A DNA stretch of 53,699 nt, from the NCBI GenBank assembly GCA_964457365.1, contig CAYWFP010000014.1, positions 1 to 53,699 on the forward strand, written 5' to 3'. The stretch comes from CAYWFP01 sp964457365 (GTDB lineage: Bacteria; Planctomycetota; SZUA-567). The notes beneath the pieces are model-generated. The model had not been told where the DNA came from. It saw only the letters and a program-made list of their open reading frames with translations, and ran no database searches. The first letter of the stretch is position 1; each line of letters opens with the position of its first letter. This document shows positions 26,739 to 34,080 of this stretch, in pieces. Made by a program: the position numbers and the translations under genes.

Positions 26739-26943
26739 TTCCGTCTGTCTTTCTCAGCGAAACCGCTTCCCGCGCGGGATGCAGCGCGCGCAGATCAAGA
26801 AAATCCGCGTGCGCCACGTAGGTCACTTTGCCGCGCTTGCGGATCATGAGCAGCAAAAGCCGGCGGATCAGCCACGGCCCGCCCGGAAGCGGTCCGAGCA
26901 CGAAAACAATAACCCGCAGGCAGATCAATTGCCACGGTCTCAT
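26731..26943 (-). CDS. 70-residue small protein with one membrane-like segment
   Basis: A small gene that looks real because it is bracketed by coupled junctions: its ATG overlaps the stop of the toroid-like gene (ATGA at 26940-26943) and its stop lies inside the radical SAM start (8-bp overlap). The N-terminal half is hydrophobic (LICLRVIVFVLGPLPGG) and followed by a strongly basic patch (LIRRLLLLMIRKRGK), suggesting a single membrane segment with cytoplasmic positive residues. The rest is polar. No known family is recognised. Position suggests an accessory subunit or anchor for the radical SAM enzyme. Confidence 0.65.
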   Translation of the reverse strand: MRPWQLICLRVIVFVLGPLPGGPWLIRRLLLLMIRKRGKVTYVAHADFLDLRALHPAREAVSLRKTDGNE

Positions 26944-27863
26944 GCGGATGTCTCCAGATACTCCGCAGCCACGAGGTAATCAGCCGCCAGCTGAATGGAG
27001 TACCGATCGTCCATCCAGAGCGGCGAGATCGCGACATTCCGCTCCAGGCCGTTCAGCAACCGGTTGAGCACGTCGCTGCTCAGATACGCCAGGCCGCTCG
27101 GGTAGAGAAACTGTGTTCGCCGCGAAGTCGAAGTCCAGTCATACAGCCCTTTCGGATCGACGACCGATTCGAGATAGCTTGCGCACGCCTGCATGGATTT
27201 CAGCACCGCCTCACTGCCACAGATGCGGTGATAGCCGGCCAGTAGTGCGAGCGTGATCGTCGCGTAGCCGATATCCTCTCCGCCGTACTCGCCGTAGCAG
27301 CCGCTGGGCAGTTGACGCTCGCGGATGCGTTCGAATTTCTCGGCCGCCGTGTCAGCTAAGCACGTTTCGCCGGTCAGCACGCCGATACGAGCCAACGCCA
27401 GGCAGGCGCCGGCCATCTGGTTCGCCACCTCGGCGTTGTCGTTCGCGGACAGCCACGCGCCAGTCCGTTCCCAGTCGATCTCTTCACCAGCGTTCATCCG
27501 CGTCATCGCTTCGGCCACCGCCGCCGCGGACATACTGGTGGCGCAGAAGGAATGTTCGTGCGGATAGATCTCATTCACCGAGCCGTCCCGGTTGCGTGTT
27601 TCGCTCCAGAATCGACCGGCGGCGCGAGCGATTTCGCATATTGCCGGGCGCATCGTTTCATGCATGTGTGGCGCCGCCAGGGCGAAATAAAGCGCCGCTT
27701 CCTGAAACCGGGCGTTCGGCAGATCGTGCAACCGGTAGCACCAGTAATAGCGGTCGCAACAACCGCGGGATGAACTCTCCGGCTTTCGGTCGCACTGCCC
27801 GAGAATCCGCTCCAGAAGAAGCAGCCCCCGTTCGCGGAATATCCTCGCCGGATCCCTTGTCAC
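26940..27863 (-). CDS. Putative alpha/alpha-toroid protein
   Basis: A 307-residue, helix-rich protein with repeated helix pairs and GxYG/GYxT turns (CYGEYGGEDIGYATITLALL, then GLYDWTSTSRRTQF), reminiscent of alpha/alpha toroids in glycoside hydrolases, lyases and terpenoid-cyclase-like proteins. No DXDD cyclase motif or clear catalytic pair is visible. The open frame extends upstream to 28316 but there it runs antisense-frame through the YbhN gene; GTG 27863 is chosen because it makes a GTGA overlap with that gene's stop and has AAGGA six bases upstream. Its role in the radical SAM module is unknown. Confidence 0.65.
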   Translation of the reverse strand: MTRDPARIFRERGLLLLERILGQCDRKPESSSRGCCDRYYWCYRLHDLPNARFQEAALYFALAAPHMHETMRPAICEIARAAGRFWSETRNRDGSVNEIYPHEHSFCATSMSAAAVAEAMTRMNAGEEIDWERTGAWLSANDNAEVANQMAGACLALARIGVLTGETCLADTAAEKFERIRERQLPSGCYGEYGGEDIGYATITLALLAGYHRICGSEAVLKSMQACASYLESVVDPKGLYDWTSTSRRTQFLYPSGLAYLSSDVLNRLLNGLERNVAISPLWMDDRYSIQLAADYLVAAEYLETSA

Positions 27864-28768
27864 GCCGGATCCTTTGCATAATGGTAGCTCCCACGCATGC
27901 CGACCAGGATCCAGATATACGAAACAGCAACATACATAAGGGCGATCAGTACAAAGGTCAGGCTGTAGGCAATGGCGGTTTCGCGCGAAATACCAACCAA
28001 TCCGAACAGGTAGACGAGCAGGTTCTCCCTGGGGCCGATGCCGGCGATGGAGATCGGTAGAACCGCGATGAGGTTGCTTGCGGCCACGCAGAAAGCGATG
28101 AACGGATAACTCAAGCCATCGCCGAGGCTGCGGTAGAGGAGGAGCATTCCGAAGTAATTCAGACCCCAGCACCCGAGTGTGAAGAGAAGCAGTGCCGGCT
28201 TGTTCCGCACATGCAGGATTTCCTGTAGAAATGAGCGTGCAAGCCCCGCGCCCTCGCGTTTCTCGCCCAACACGCGCTTGATGATCAGCGTGCCCAATCC
28301 AGCGCCGGCGATACACCCACCGATCACCAAAAGCATAGTCTTCTTGCCTGGCACCTCGATGACGAATGCAGTGGCACCCAGAAACAGCAGTACGGCAACT
28401 AGATCCAGGAGTCGGTCGATCATGACATTCGCGGCCAGTTGCGCACCGTTACCGTATTCGCGCAGATAGGCGACCTTGCTTAATTCCCCCATGCGTCCAG
28501 GCGAGAGAAATCCCCAGAAGCTGCTCTGAAAATAGGCCTGCAGCGCGATACGAATCGGCACTCGTATCCCCTGGCAGTGCAGGACGAACAGGTGGCGGAT
28601 GCTTTTGAGCAGAAAGACTACCAGGCAGGTGCCCATGCCGATAACGAGCCATACCCATTCGGCGTCGACCATCACTCCGAGAAGAGCCGAGCGATCGACT
28701 TTCCGGAAGACCCAGACGAACAGCAGTACGCCGACGAGAGGGAGAAGCCATCGAATCCGCTTACTCAT
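27860..28768 (-). CDS. YbhN/UPF0104-family integral membrane protein
   Basis: A 302-residue protein with about eight hydrophobic spans. It carries the family's landmarks: SSFWGFLSPGRMGELSKVAYL, VMIDRLLDLVAVL and VLPISIAGIGPRENLLVYLF. This is the lysylphosphatidylglycerol-synthase membrane-domain superfamily, which includes HpnL and other putative lipid or lipid-linked-sugar translocases. No soluble aminoacyl transferase domain is present. ATG 28768 is preferred to a start eight codons earlier because it gives an 8-bp overlap with the preceding gene. A flippase role for the lipid-linked product of the module is inference. Confidence 0.83.
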   Translation of the reverse strand: MSKRIRWLLPLVGVLLFVWVFRKVDRSALLGVMVDAEWVWLVIGMGTCLVVFLLKSIRHLFVLHCQGIRVPIRIALQAYFQSSFWGFLSPGRMGELSKVAYLREYGNGAQLAANVMIDRLLDLVAVLLFLGATAFVIEVPGKKTMLLVIGGCIAGAGLGTLIIKRVLGEKREGAGLARSFLQEILHVRNKPALLLFTLGCWGLNYFGMLLLYRSLGDGLSYPFIAFCVAASNLIAVLPISIAGIGPRENLLVYLFGLVGISRETAIAYSLTFVLIALMYVAVSYIWILVGMRGSYHYAKDPA

Positions 28769-30215
28769 GTGCGGGTGTCTCCCGGACAACACGGAACTCG
28801 ACGCGCTTGCCTTCGATCCAGCCGAATTGATTCACCCACGCATCGGGCAAGCCTGCGCTGAGAATGTGGTGCACGCAGTACGGATAATTCGGATACGGAT
28901 TCAGCAGCGACGGCGCTTCGCTCGCGGGCACGAGGGTCAACTCGGCCAGCATAGCGCCCGATTCATCTATTGTATTGGTGCCGGAGAGTTGCCAATGCAA
29001 GTTCCTGAAACTGTATCCACTGCCCTTCACGTCCGGATCAATCCGCAGGCGGACGGTTTCATGCTTCGGGCGGGCGGGCATACAGAAGGTAACCGCATGA
29101 AAGACGATCGAAAGCACAAGCGCCCATGCCATCACTGCGCCAACGCCGATATGCACCAAGCGTGACTTCGCCGAGAAGGTATGCGCGAGAAAACAGACGA
29201 ACCCGATCATATACACCGGGAGGAAGATACGGTGCGCGCCATGCATGGTTCCCTTGAACATGATGAGATAAATCAGTACCGGTGCCAGCGTCAGGGCGAA
29301 CTGTCGCCAGCTACGCACCCAGAAAATGCCCAAGGTGGCGATCGGAAGGTAGACCAGCGACGCTTTCCAATAAGAGAGCAGGCTCGCGGCCTGAGCCACG
29401 TCGCCCCGAATGCGGATGGATTTGAATCCGACGAATCGCTCTAGGAGAAACTCGTGCGGGAACAGATCCTGCGTGTCGTTCCAGAAGAGCAGAAGAAGCA
29501 GAAGTTCGCATGCCAGCCAACCGACCATGCCGCCCAGTACGCCCAAGCCTCGCGTACGCCAATTTTGTACGGTTAATAAATGATAGATGCCAAAAGCACC
29601 GACAATCGGCAACGTACCGGGATGGCTGAAGATGCCTAGCGCCATGGCGAAGAAGCCCCAGAAGGCATGTTTGCGGTGATGAAGATATACCCCCAAGACG
29701 ATCGGGAAGACAGAGAATCCGTTTGGTTCATAAAAGAGAGCGTGATAAGTGAAAAACGGACTGAGAAGCAGGCCTCCCGCTAGGAGCAACAAGTTGCGCC
29801 GCGCGGACAGGAACATGTCCGCGAGCATCCAGATGGAGGCGAAGTACATCCCCATGACCAGAATGTATTGTGGGAGCACCGGGCGCGACTGGATCAGCTT
29901 CAGTACCGCGAGGAAGTAAACATACAGCGGCTTCTCGGCGTCGGTCGCCCAGCCCCAGCCCACCTCACGGATGCGTGGATCATTACCGTATATCTGACGC
30001 GCATACGAGTCGATCTCCTCGATGCCTCCGGTGAAGACCAGGCGCTTGTAGACCTCCGCCGTCATGTCATAGACGTAGCCGCTGCCGGCGTAAATATACT
30101 TGTCATGGCTAATCCAGAACTGCACCGAAGCCATGGCAACCAGAATGGCGATGCATAGCCATAGCGAGGCGTCTCTGGTTTGGGCAGGTGCTTCCGCTTG
30201 GTTCGCTTCCGTCAT
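28761..30215 (-). CDS. Polytopic membrane protein, GT-C-like
   Basis: A 484-residue protein with roughly ten hydrophobic spans and a C-terminal soluble tail of about 100 residues. After the first span comes an acidic loop (YVYDMTAEVYKRL) where GT-C enzymes carry their catalytic Asp/Glu, and the second half has THSGT-less loops such as IFSHPGTLPIVGAF. No named family can be assigned. A GT-C glycosyltransferase using a polyprenyl-phosphate sugar is likely given the GT2 and YbhN genes in the same operon. The ATG has AGAAGG 8 nt upstream. A promoter candidate and a run of nine C residues (minus strand) lie in the gap upstream. Confidence 0.7.
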   Translation of the reverse strand: MTEANQAEAPAQTRDASLWLCIAILVAMASVQFWISHDKYIYAGSGYVYDMTAEVYKRLVFTGGIEEIDSYARQIYGNDPRIREVGWGWATDAEKPLYVYFLAVLKLIQSRPVLPQYILVMGMYFASIWMLADMFLSARRNLLLLAGGLLLSPFFTYHALFYEPNGFSVFPIVLGVYLHHRKHAFWGFFAMALGIFSHPGTLPIVGAFGIYHLLTVQNWRTRGLGVLGGMVGWLACELLLLLLFWNDTQDLFPHEFLLERFVGFKSIRIRGDVAQAASLLSYWKASLVYLPIATLGIFWVRSWRQFALTLAPVLIYLIMFKGTMHGAHRIFLPVYMIGFVCFLAHTFSAKSRLVHIGVGAVMAWALVLSIVFHAVTFCMPARPKHETVRLRIDPDVKGSGYSFRNLHWQLSGTNTIDESGAMLAELTLVPASEAPSLLNPYPNYPYCVHHILSAGLPDAWVNQFGWIEGKRVEFRVVRETPAHE

Positions 30216-30304
30216 GATGATATCCTTCTACAGCCACACTATTCCGAACTGGCGTAGTGGCGTCTTGAAAATGGGCGCCCGTGACGTAAACAGGCGAACC
30301 GTAA

Positions 30305-30333
30305 ATGATATGCCTGAAGGATCCAGTAGGCAA
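30305..30333 (-). promoter_or_regulatory. Candidate sigma-70 promoter upstream of the GT-C-like gene
   Basis: On the minus strand, TTGCCT (30333-30328) and TATCAT (30310-30305) are separated by 17 bp. The -10 matches five of six consensus bases. The gene starts about 90 bp downstream at 30215. Confidence 0.45.
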
Positions 30334-30349
30334 TAATGGGCTTGAGAAA

Positions 30350-30358
30350 GGGGGGGGG
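30350..30358. repeat. Homopolymer of nine G (nine C on the minus strand)
   Basis: A run of nine G in the 176-bp gap between the SGNH gene end and the GT-C-like gene. It lies 17 bp upstream of the candidate -35 at 30333. Homopolymers of this length are prone to slipped-strand length change. Confidence 0.8.
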
Positions 30359-30391
30359 CATCATGGCCCGGAGACGGCATGCGGATGTCTC

Positions 30392-31540
30392 TCAAGGCGT
30401 GCGGTCCGCCAGCATCTCTTCGATCTCCGGCAGAATCAATTCCACCACAGCTTCGGCAAGTCCTTGGGCTGCCTCGTCGTTATAATGACAGTAGTCGACG
30501 TACAGGGTCGCGTCCGGGTCCTGGAAAACATTGCTCAAATCGTTGAAGGAGAAGGTTTTGGGTATGCTTCGAATGCGCTCATATATAAGATTGCGGGCCT
30601 GTCGTTCCCTGGCGAACGAGCCGGCGATATCGTTGCCCCAGTAGCGTTTCATCCGGTTTCGCTCTTCCGCTGACATCGCTGGCTTGGTCACCAGCATCGG
30701 CTGGAGGAACATGCGAAACCGCGCTCCGTGATTACGGCAGATGGCGTTCAGGCAGTCGTAATTCAATTGTGTCGCTTTGGCGACGAAGGCCTGGTACTCC
30801 TCGTCGTTCAGTGGTGGCAGAGCGGGTGCCCTGGAGGGTGTGTGAAGCGTGGAGAGCCCCAGAACACGATCCAGCAGATCGACGGCGTAAGAGTAGCGCT
30901 TCAATGTCAGAAGCGGCGCGGCAAAGAAGCGATTGCCCGCTTCGGTCTCCCGGACAAGAGGGACGGCATTTGCCCAGGGATCCCCCGCGGGCAGATGTCG
31001 CGCCGGCAGGTTACGCCCGCTGATGGCGAGCACCATGTCGGCTCGGTGGCGTGTGAGATATTCGTAAACGGAAAGCATCTCCTGCATAGAATTGTAGCCA
31101 CGAACGGCAAGATTGACGACCTCGATCTTTCGCCCGGTGCGCTCGTGCAGAATGGTTTCGATCTGCGACGGAACGGTCGTTAAGTTGCCGGAGGAGCCGA
31201 CACCGAACATCGTGCTGCCTCCCGTGACGACAATGGTCAGGTCGGCATGATCCCACTGGAGCGGTGTGACACAACAGCCTTCATCGTCGACGCGCATCGC
31301 ATATGCCTCTTCGCTGAAGGATTTGCCCGTAGGCTGAAGGGTATCGGGTTGGTTGACCCAACCGAGCAGCGGATGATAGGGCATAAAGACGACGTGGTTC
31401 CGATACGGTCCGCTCCTGCTGATCCGGGTCAGGTAGAACCAGCTAACCGTCTCCGCGATCACGAGTAGAAGCAGAACCGGAATCAACGAGAAGAGCAGCT
31501 TCTTCCGCCAGGATAATGCAAGGCGTTGCGGTTCAGGCAT
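30392..31540 (-). CDS. SGNH/GDSL-type hydrolase with N-terminal membrane anchor
   Basis: A 382-residue protein. Residues about 13-38 form a signal-anchor (KLLFSLIPVLLLLVIAETV). The catalytic blocks of SGNH esterases are present: nucleophile Ser109 in IVVTGGSTMFGVG, a conserved glycine/asparagine region NLAVRGYNSMQE, Asn177 in ISGRN, and Asp349 with His352 in VDYCHYND. It is probably a periplasm-facing esterase or O-acetyl transferase/deacetylase acting on the glycan. The start has AAGGAG seven bases upstream. It is first in its operon, below a perfect TTGACA on the minus strand. Confidence 0.82.
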   Translation of the reverse strand: MPEPQRLALSWRKKLLFSLIPVLLLLVIAETVSWFYLTRISRSGPYRNHVVFMPYHPLLGWVNQPDTLQPTGKSFSEEAYAMRVDDEGCCVTPLQWDHADLTIVVTGGSTMFGVGSSGNLTTVPSQIETILHERTGRKIEVVNLAVRGYNSMQEMLSVYEYLTRHRADMVLAISGRNLPARHLPAGDPWANAVPLVRETEAGNRFFAAPLLTLKRYSYAVDLLDRVLGLSTLHTPSRAPALPPLNDEEYQAFVAKATQLNYDCLNAICRNHGARFRMFLQPMLVTKPAMSAEERNRMKRYWGNDIAGSFARERQARNLIYERIRSIPKTFSFNDLSNVFQDPDATLYVDYCHYNDEAAQGLAEAVVELILPEIEEMLADRTP

Positions 31541-31641
31541 TCTATACTCCTTGATCTGCCGTTTTTACGCTGCACGAAGCAGGTATCCTGCCGGGGCTGG
31601 AGAACCCATTTCAGGAATGTGAATATGCGATTCTCGCGTTC

Positions 31642-31670
31642 AAGATAATGATGTGGCAGAGAGGTGTCAA
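31642..31670 (-). promoter_or_regulatory. Promoter candidate for the SGNH operon
   Basis: Minus-strand TTGACA (31670-31665, perfect) and TATCTT (31647-31642) are 17 bp apart. The leader to the gene start at 31540 would be about 95 nt. Confidence 0.5.
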
Positions 31671-31682
31671 GTCGGAGGCACA

Positions 31683-31708
31683 GGCATCGCGCCAGGGCAA
31701 TCGATGCC
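31683..31708. promoter_or_regulatory. 7-bp inverted repeat between divergent promoters
   Basis: GGCATCG (31683-31689) is the exact complement of CGATGCC (31702-31708), with a 12-bp gap. It lies between the divergent -35 elements, 12 bp from one and 15 bp from the other, a suitable place for a regulator binding site. Confidence 0.35.
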
Positions 31709-31723
31709 AGGCAGGAATCGCCT

Positions 31724-31751
31724 TTGACATCCCCCGCCGGAACCATATGAT
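31724..31751 (+). promoter_or_regulatory. Strong promoter candidate for the epimerase-gmhB operon
   Basis: TTGACA (31724-31729, perfect) and TATGAT (31746-31751, five of six) with 16-bp spacing. Transcription would begin only about 12 nt before the ATG at 31770, with the AAAGGA ribosome site at 31759-31764 inside this very short leader. Confidence 0.6.
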
Positions 31752-31769
31752 GCGGGTGAAAGGATCTCC

Positions 31770-32789
31770 ATGGCCCAAGCAAAAAACTGTATCGTGACTG
31801 GCGGCGCCGGTTTCATCGGCTCGCACCTGGTGGACCGGCTTCTCGCCGACGGCCATCACGCTCACGTGCTGGATAATTTCAGCACCGGCCGGCCGCAGAA
31901 TCTAGCACACCTTCAAAGGCATGCTTCTCTGAAAGTTACCGAAGCGGATGTCTCGAATCTGGATGCGATCCGCCCCTGTTTCGAAGGCGTTGACTGGGTA
32001 TTCCACCTCGCCGCCCTGGCCGATATCGTGCCCTCCATCCAACAGCCGCTGGCGTATCACCAAGCCAATGTCGACGGCACGATAGCCGTCCTCGAGGCGG
32101 CGCGAAGTCACAACGTCAAGCGCTTCGTCTATGCCGCGAGTTCCTCGTGTTACGGACTGCCCGATCATTATCCGACCCCGGAATCGGTTGAAATCCGTCC
32201 ACAGTACCCGTACGCATTGACCAAGAATCTCGGCGAGCAGATCGTCATGCACTGGAATCAGGTTTACGACCTTCCCGCTGTAGCCTTGCGTTTCTTCAAC
32301 GTCTACGGGCCCCGTTCGCGCACCTCCGGAACTTACGGCGCGGTCTTCGGTATATTTCTGCGGCAGAAACTCGCCAATGAACCGTTCACGGTGGTCGGCG
32401 ACGGAACGCAGAAACGGGACTTCGTCTTCGTCACCGATGTGGCCGATGCGTTGGTAAAGGCCGCGGCGTCGGAGGTCCAAGGCGAAGCGTTCAATGTCGG
32501 CGCGGGCCGACCGCAGAGCATCAATCGCTTGGTCGAACTTCTCGGCGGCCCGGTCACCTTCGTTCCCAAACGTCCCGGCGAGCCGGATTGTACGCATGCG
32601 GATATCGCTAAGATCCAGAAGCGTCTCGGCTGGGCACCCAGCGTCTTCTTCGAGAAGGGGGTGCGCATCATGCTCGAGCATATCGAATATTGGCGCAACG
32701 CCCCGCTCTGGACGCCGGATTCGATCGCCGAAGCCACCAAAGACTGGTTCGAGTATCTCGGGGATGAACCGGAGCACCAGGCCACATGA
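31770..32789 (+). CDS. NAD-dependent sugar-nucleotide epimerase
   Basis: A 339-residue extended SDR like UDP-hexose 4-epimerases. The NAD loop is VTGGAGFIGSHLVDRL, the catalytic region has VYAASSSCYGLPDHYPTPE and YPYALTKNLGEQ (Tyr-x-x-x-Lys), followed by LRFFNVYGPRSRTSG and KRDFVFVTDVADAL. The start has AGGA five bases upstream. Its stop overlaps the gmhB start as ATGA. In this operon the substrate may be a UDP-HexNAc or a GDP-heptose derivative; the sequence alone supports a 4-epimerase-like role best. Confidence 0.85.
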   Translation: MAQAKNCIVTGGAGFIGSHLVDRLLADGHHAHVLDNFSTGRPQNLAHLQRHASLKVTEADVSNLDAIRPCFEGVDWVFHLAALADIVPSIQQPLAYHQANVDGTIAVLEAARSHNVKRFVYAASSSCYGLPDHYPTPESVEIRPQYPYALTKNLGEQIVMHWNQVYDLPAVALRFFNVYGPRSRTSGTYGAVFGIFLRQKLANEPFTVVGDGTQKRDFVFVTDVADALVKAAASEVQGEAFNVGAGRPQSINRLVELLGGPVTFVPKRPGEPDCTHADIAKIQKRLGWAPSVFFEKGVRIMLEHIEYWRNAPLWTPDSIAEATKDWFEYLGDEPEHQAT

Positions 32790-33382
32790 AACATTCTGCC
32801 GTCTTTCTGGACCGCGACGGTGTTCTCATCCGTGAGGCGCACCTCTTGACGCGTATCGACGAGTTGAAAATCCCTGCCGGTGCGCCCGAGTCGGTGCGTC
32901 GACTTCGCGACGCCGGTTTTCTGACTATTGTCGTGACCAACCAGACAGTGATCGCGCGCGGCAGGGCAAGCGAGGCGGAAGTGGAAGCGATCCACGAACA
33001 TCTGCGCAGCGAATACCGTCGCATTGCCGATGTTCAGTTCGATGCCATCTATGTCTGTCCGCATCATCCCAACGCCACGCTGCATGCCTATCGTTACGAC
33101 TGCGAGTGTCGTAAACCGAAACCGGGAATGCTGTTCCGAGGCGCGGAAGAGTTCGGCATCGACCTCGCCGCGAGTTTCATGGTCGGCGACCGCGTTTCGG
33201 ATATCGTCGCCGGGCAGTCAGCCGGTTGCCGGACGATTCTGGTGCAGAGCGGCTCGCATGGAGAGAATCCGATCGAATCCACCACGCCCTACGATACGCA
33301 GGCGCAGGCCGATGCCGTCGTACCTGACATGGCCGCCGCATCGGACTGGATTCTTGCCGTCGCGAAAGGAAACGCATTATGA
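32786..33382 (+). CDS. gmhB: Heptose bisphosphate phosphatase, HAD family
   Basis: A 198-residue HAD-IIIA phosphatase matching GmhB, which removes the C7 phosphate of D,D-heptose 1,7-bisphosphate. It has the catalytic aspartates Asp9 and Asp11 in FLDRDGVLIRE, TNQTVIARG, the zinc loop from VCPHHPNA to DCECRKPKPGM and the closing FMVGDRVSDIVAGQSAGC. Length is normal for the family. It sits between an epimerase and a nucleotidyltransferase with 4-bp overlaps on both sides. GmhA and an HldE-like enzyme lie about 14 kb away on the other strand. Confidence 0.88.
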   Translation: MKHSAVFLDRDGVLIREAHLLTRIDELKIPAGAPESVRRLRDAGFLTIVVTNQTVIARGRASEAEVEAIHEHLRSEYRRIADVQFDAIYVCPHHPNATLHAYRYDCECRKPKPGMLFRGAEEFGIDLAASFMVGDRVSDIVAGQSAGCRTILVQSGSHGENPIESTTPYDTQAQADAVVPDMAAASDWILAVAKGNAL

Positions 33383-34080
33383 AAGCGCTGATTCTCGCCG
33401 CCGGCTATGGCACCCGCTTGGGCGAACTGACACGGGAGATCCCCAAGCCGATGCTGCCTGTCGGCGACAAACCACTGCTGGCGCATACCCTCGCGTATCT
33501 GAAACGGTACGGTTTCGATGAAGTCGCGATCAATCTGCATTTCAAGCCGGAGATGATTCGAGAGCACTTCGGGGATGGCTCTAACTATGGCACGAAAATT
33601 ATATATTCGCATGAAGAGACGCTTTTGGGAACCGCCGGCGCGGTCGGTAAGCTCAGGGAGTTCTTCTCCAACGACGACTTCCTCGTCATCTACGGCGATC
33701 TGTTCATGGATCAGGATCTCTCCCTGCTGGTGAACAAACACAGGGCACACACGGCCGACGCGACGTTGCTGCTGCACCAGCGCGCAAATTCCAACAGCCT
33801 CGTACAGATGAACGATGACGGACGGATTACCGGCTTTGTTGAACGCCCGACAGAAGAGCAACGCGCCGCCGCGCCCTATCCATGGGTCAACTCCGGCTGC
33901 CAAGTGCTTTCACCGCGGGTGCTGGAACTCATTCCCGATGGTCGCTCGAGCGATCTGCCGCGGGACATCTACACACCACATGTTGGAAAAATCAAGCTGT
34001 ACGGCGTGCCGCTGACCGGCAATCGCATTGCCATCGATTCGCCGGAGCGGTATGAAGTGGCGCTGTCATGCCTCCAGTAG
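33379..34080 (+). CDS. Sugar-1-phosphate nucleotidyltransferase, HddC-like
   Basis: A 233-residue nucleotidyltransferase. The signature KALILAAGYGTRLGELT followed by PKPMLPVGDKPLL binds nucleotide and metal; LLGTAGAVGKL and FLVIYGDLFMDQDL follow in the expected order. The short length without a C-terminal beta-helix fits HddC-type heptose-1-phosphate or mannose-1-phosphate guanylyltransferases rather than RmlA. Coupled to gmhB by a 4-bp overlap, it most likely activates a heptose-1-phosphate, but the nucleotide cannot be assigned by eye. Its 3' end overlaps the convergent gene at 34066 by 15 bp. Confidence 0.83.
   Translation: MKALILAAGYGTRLGELTREIPKPMLPVGDKPLLAHTLAYLKRYGFDEVAINLHFKPEMIREHFGDGSNYGTKIIYSHEETLLGTAGAVGKLREFFSNDDFLVIYGDLFMDQDLSLLVNKHRAHTADATLLLHQRANSNSLVQMNDDGRITGFVERPTEEQRAAAPYPWVNSGCQVLSPRVLELIPDGRSSDLPRDIYTPHVGKIKLYGVPLTGNRIAIDSPERYEVALSCLQ

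Noticed and set aside
27864..28316. N-terminal extension of the toroid-like protein
   Set aside because: This part overlaps the YbhN-family gene in another frame on the same strand, reads as low-quality sequence, and a GTG with a good ribosome site exists at 27863.
26940..28768. Hopanoid biosynthesis cluster (toroid plus HpnL-like plus radical SAM)
   Set aside because: The toroid-like protein is too short and lacks the DXDD motif of squalene-hopene cyclase, and no squalene synthase genes are present. Kept only as an analogy.
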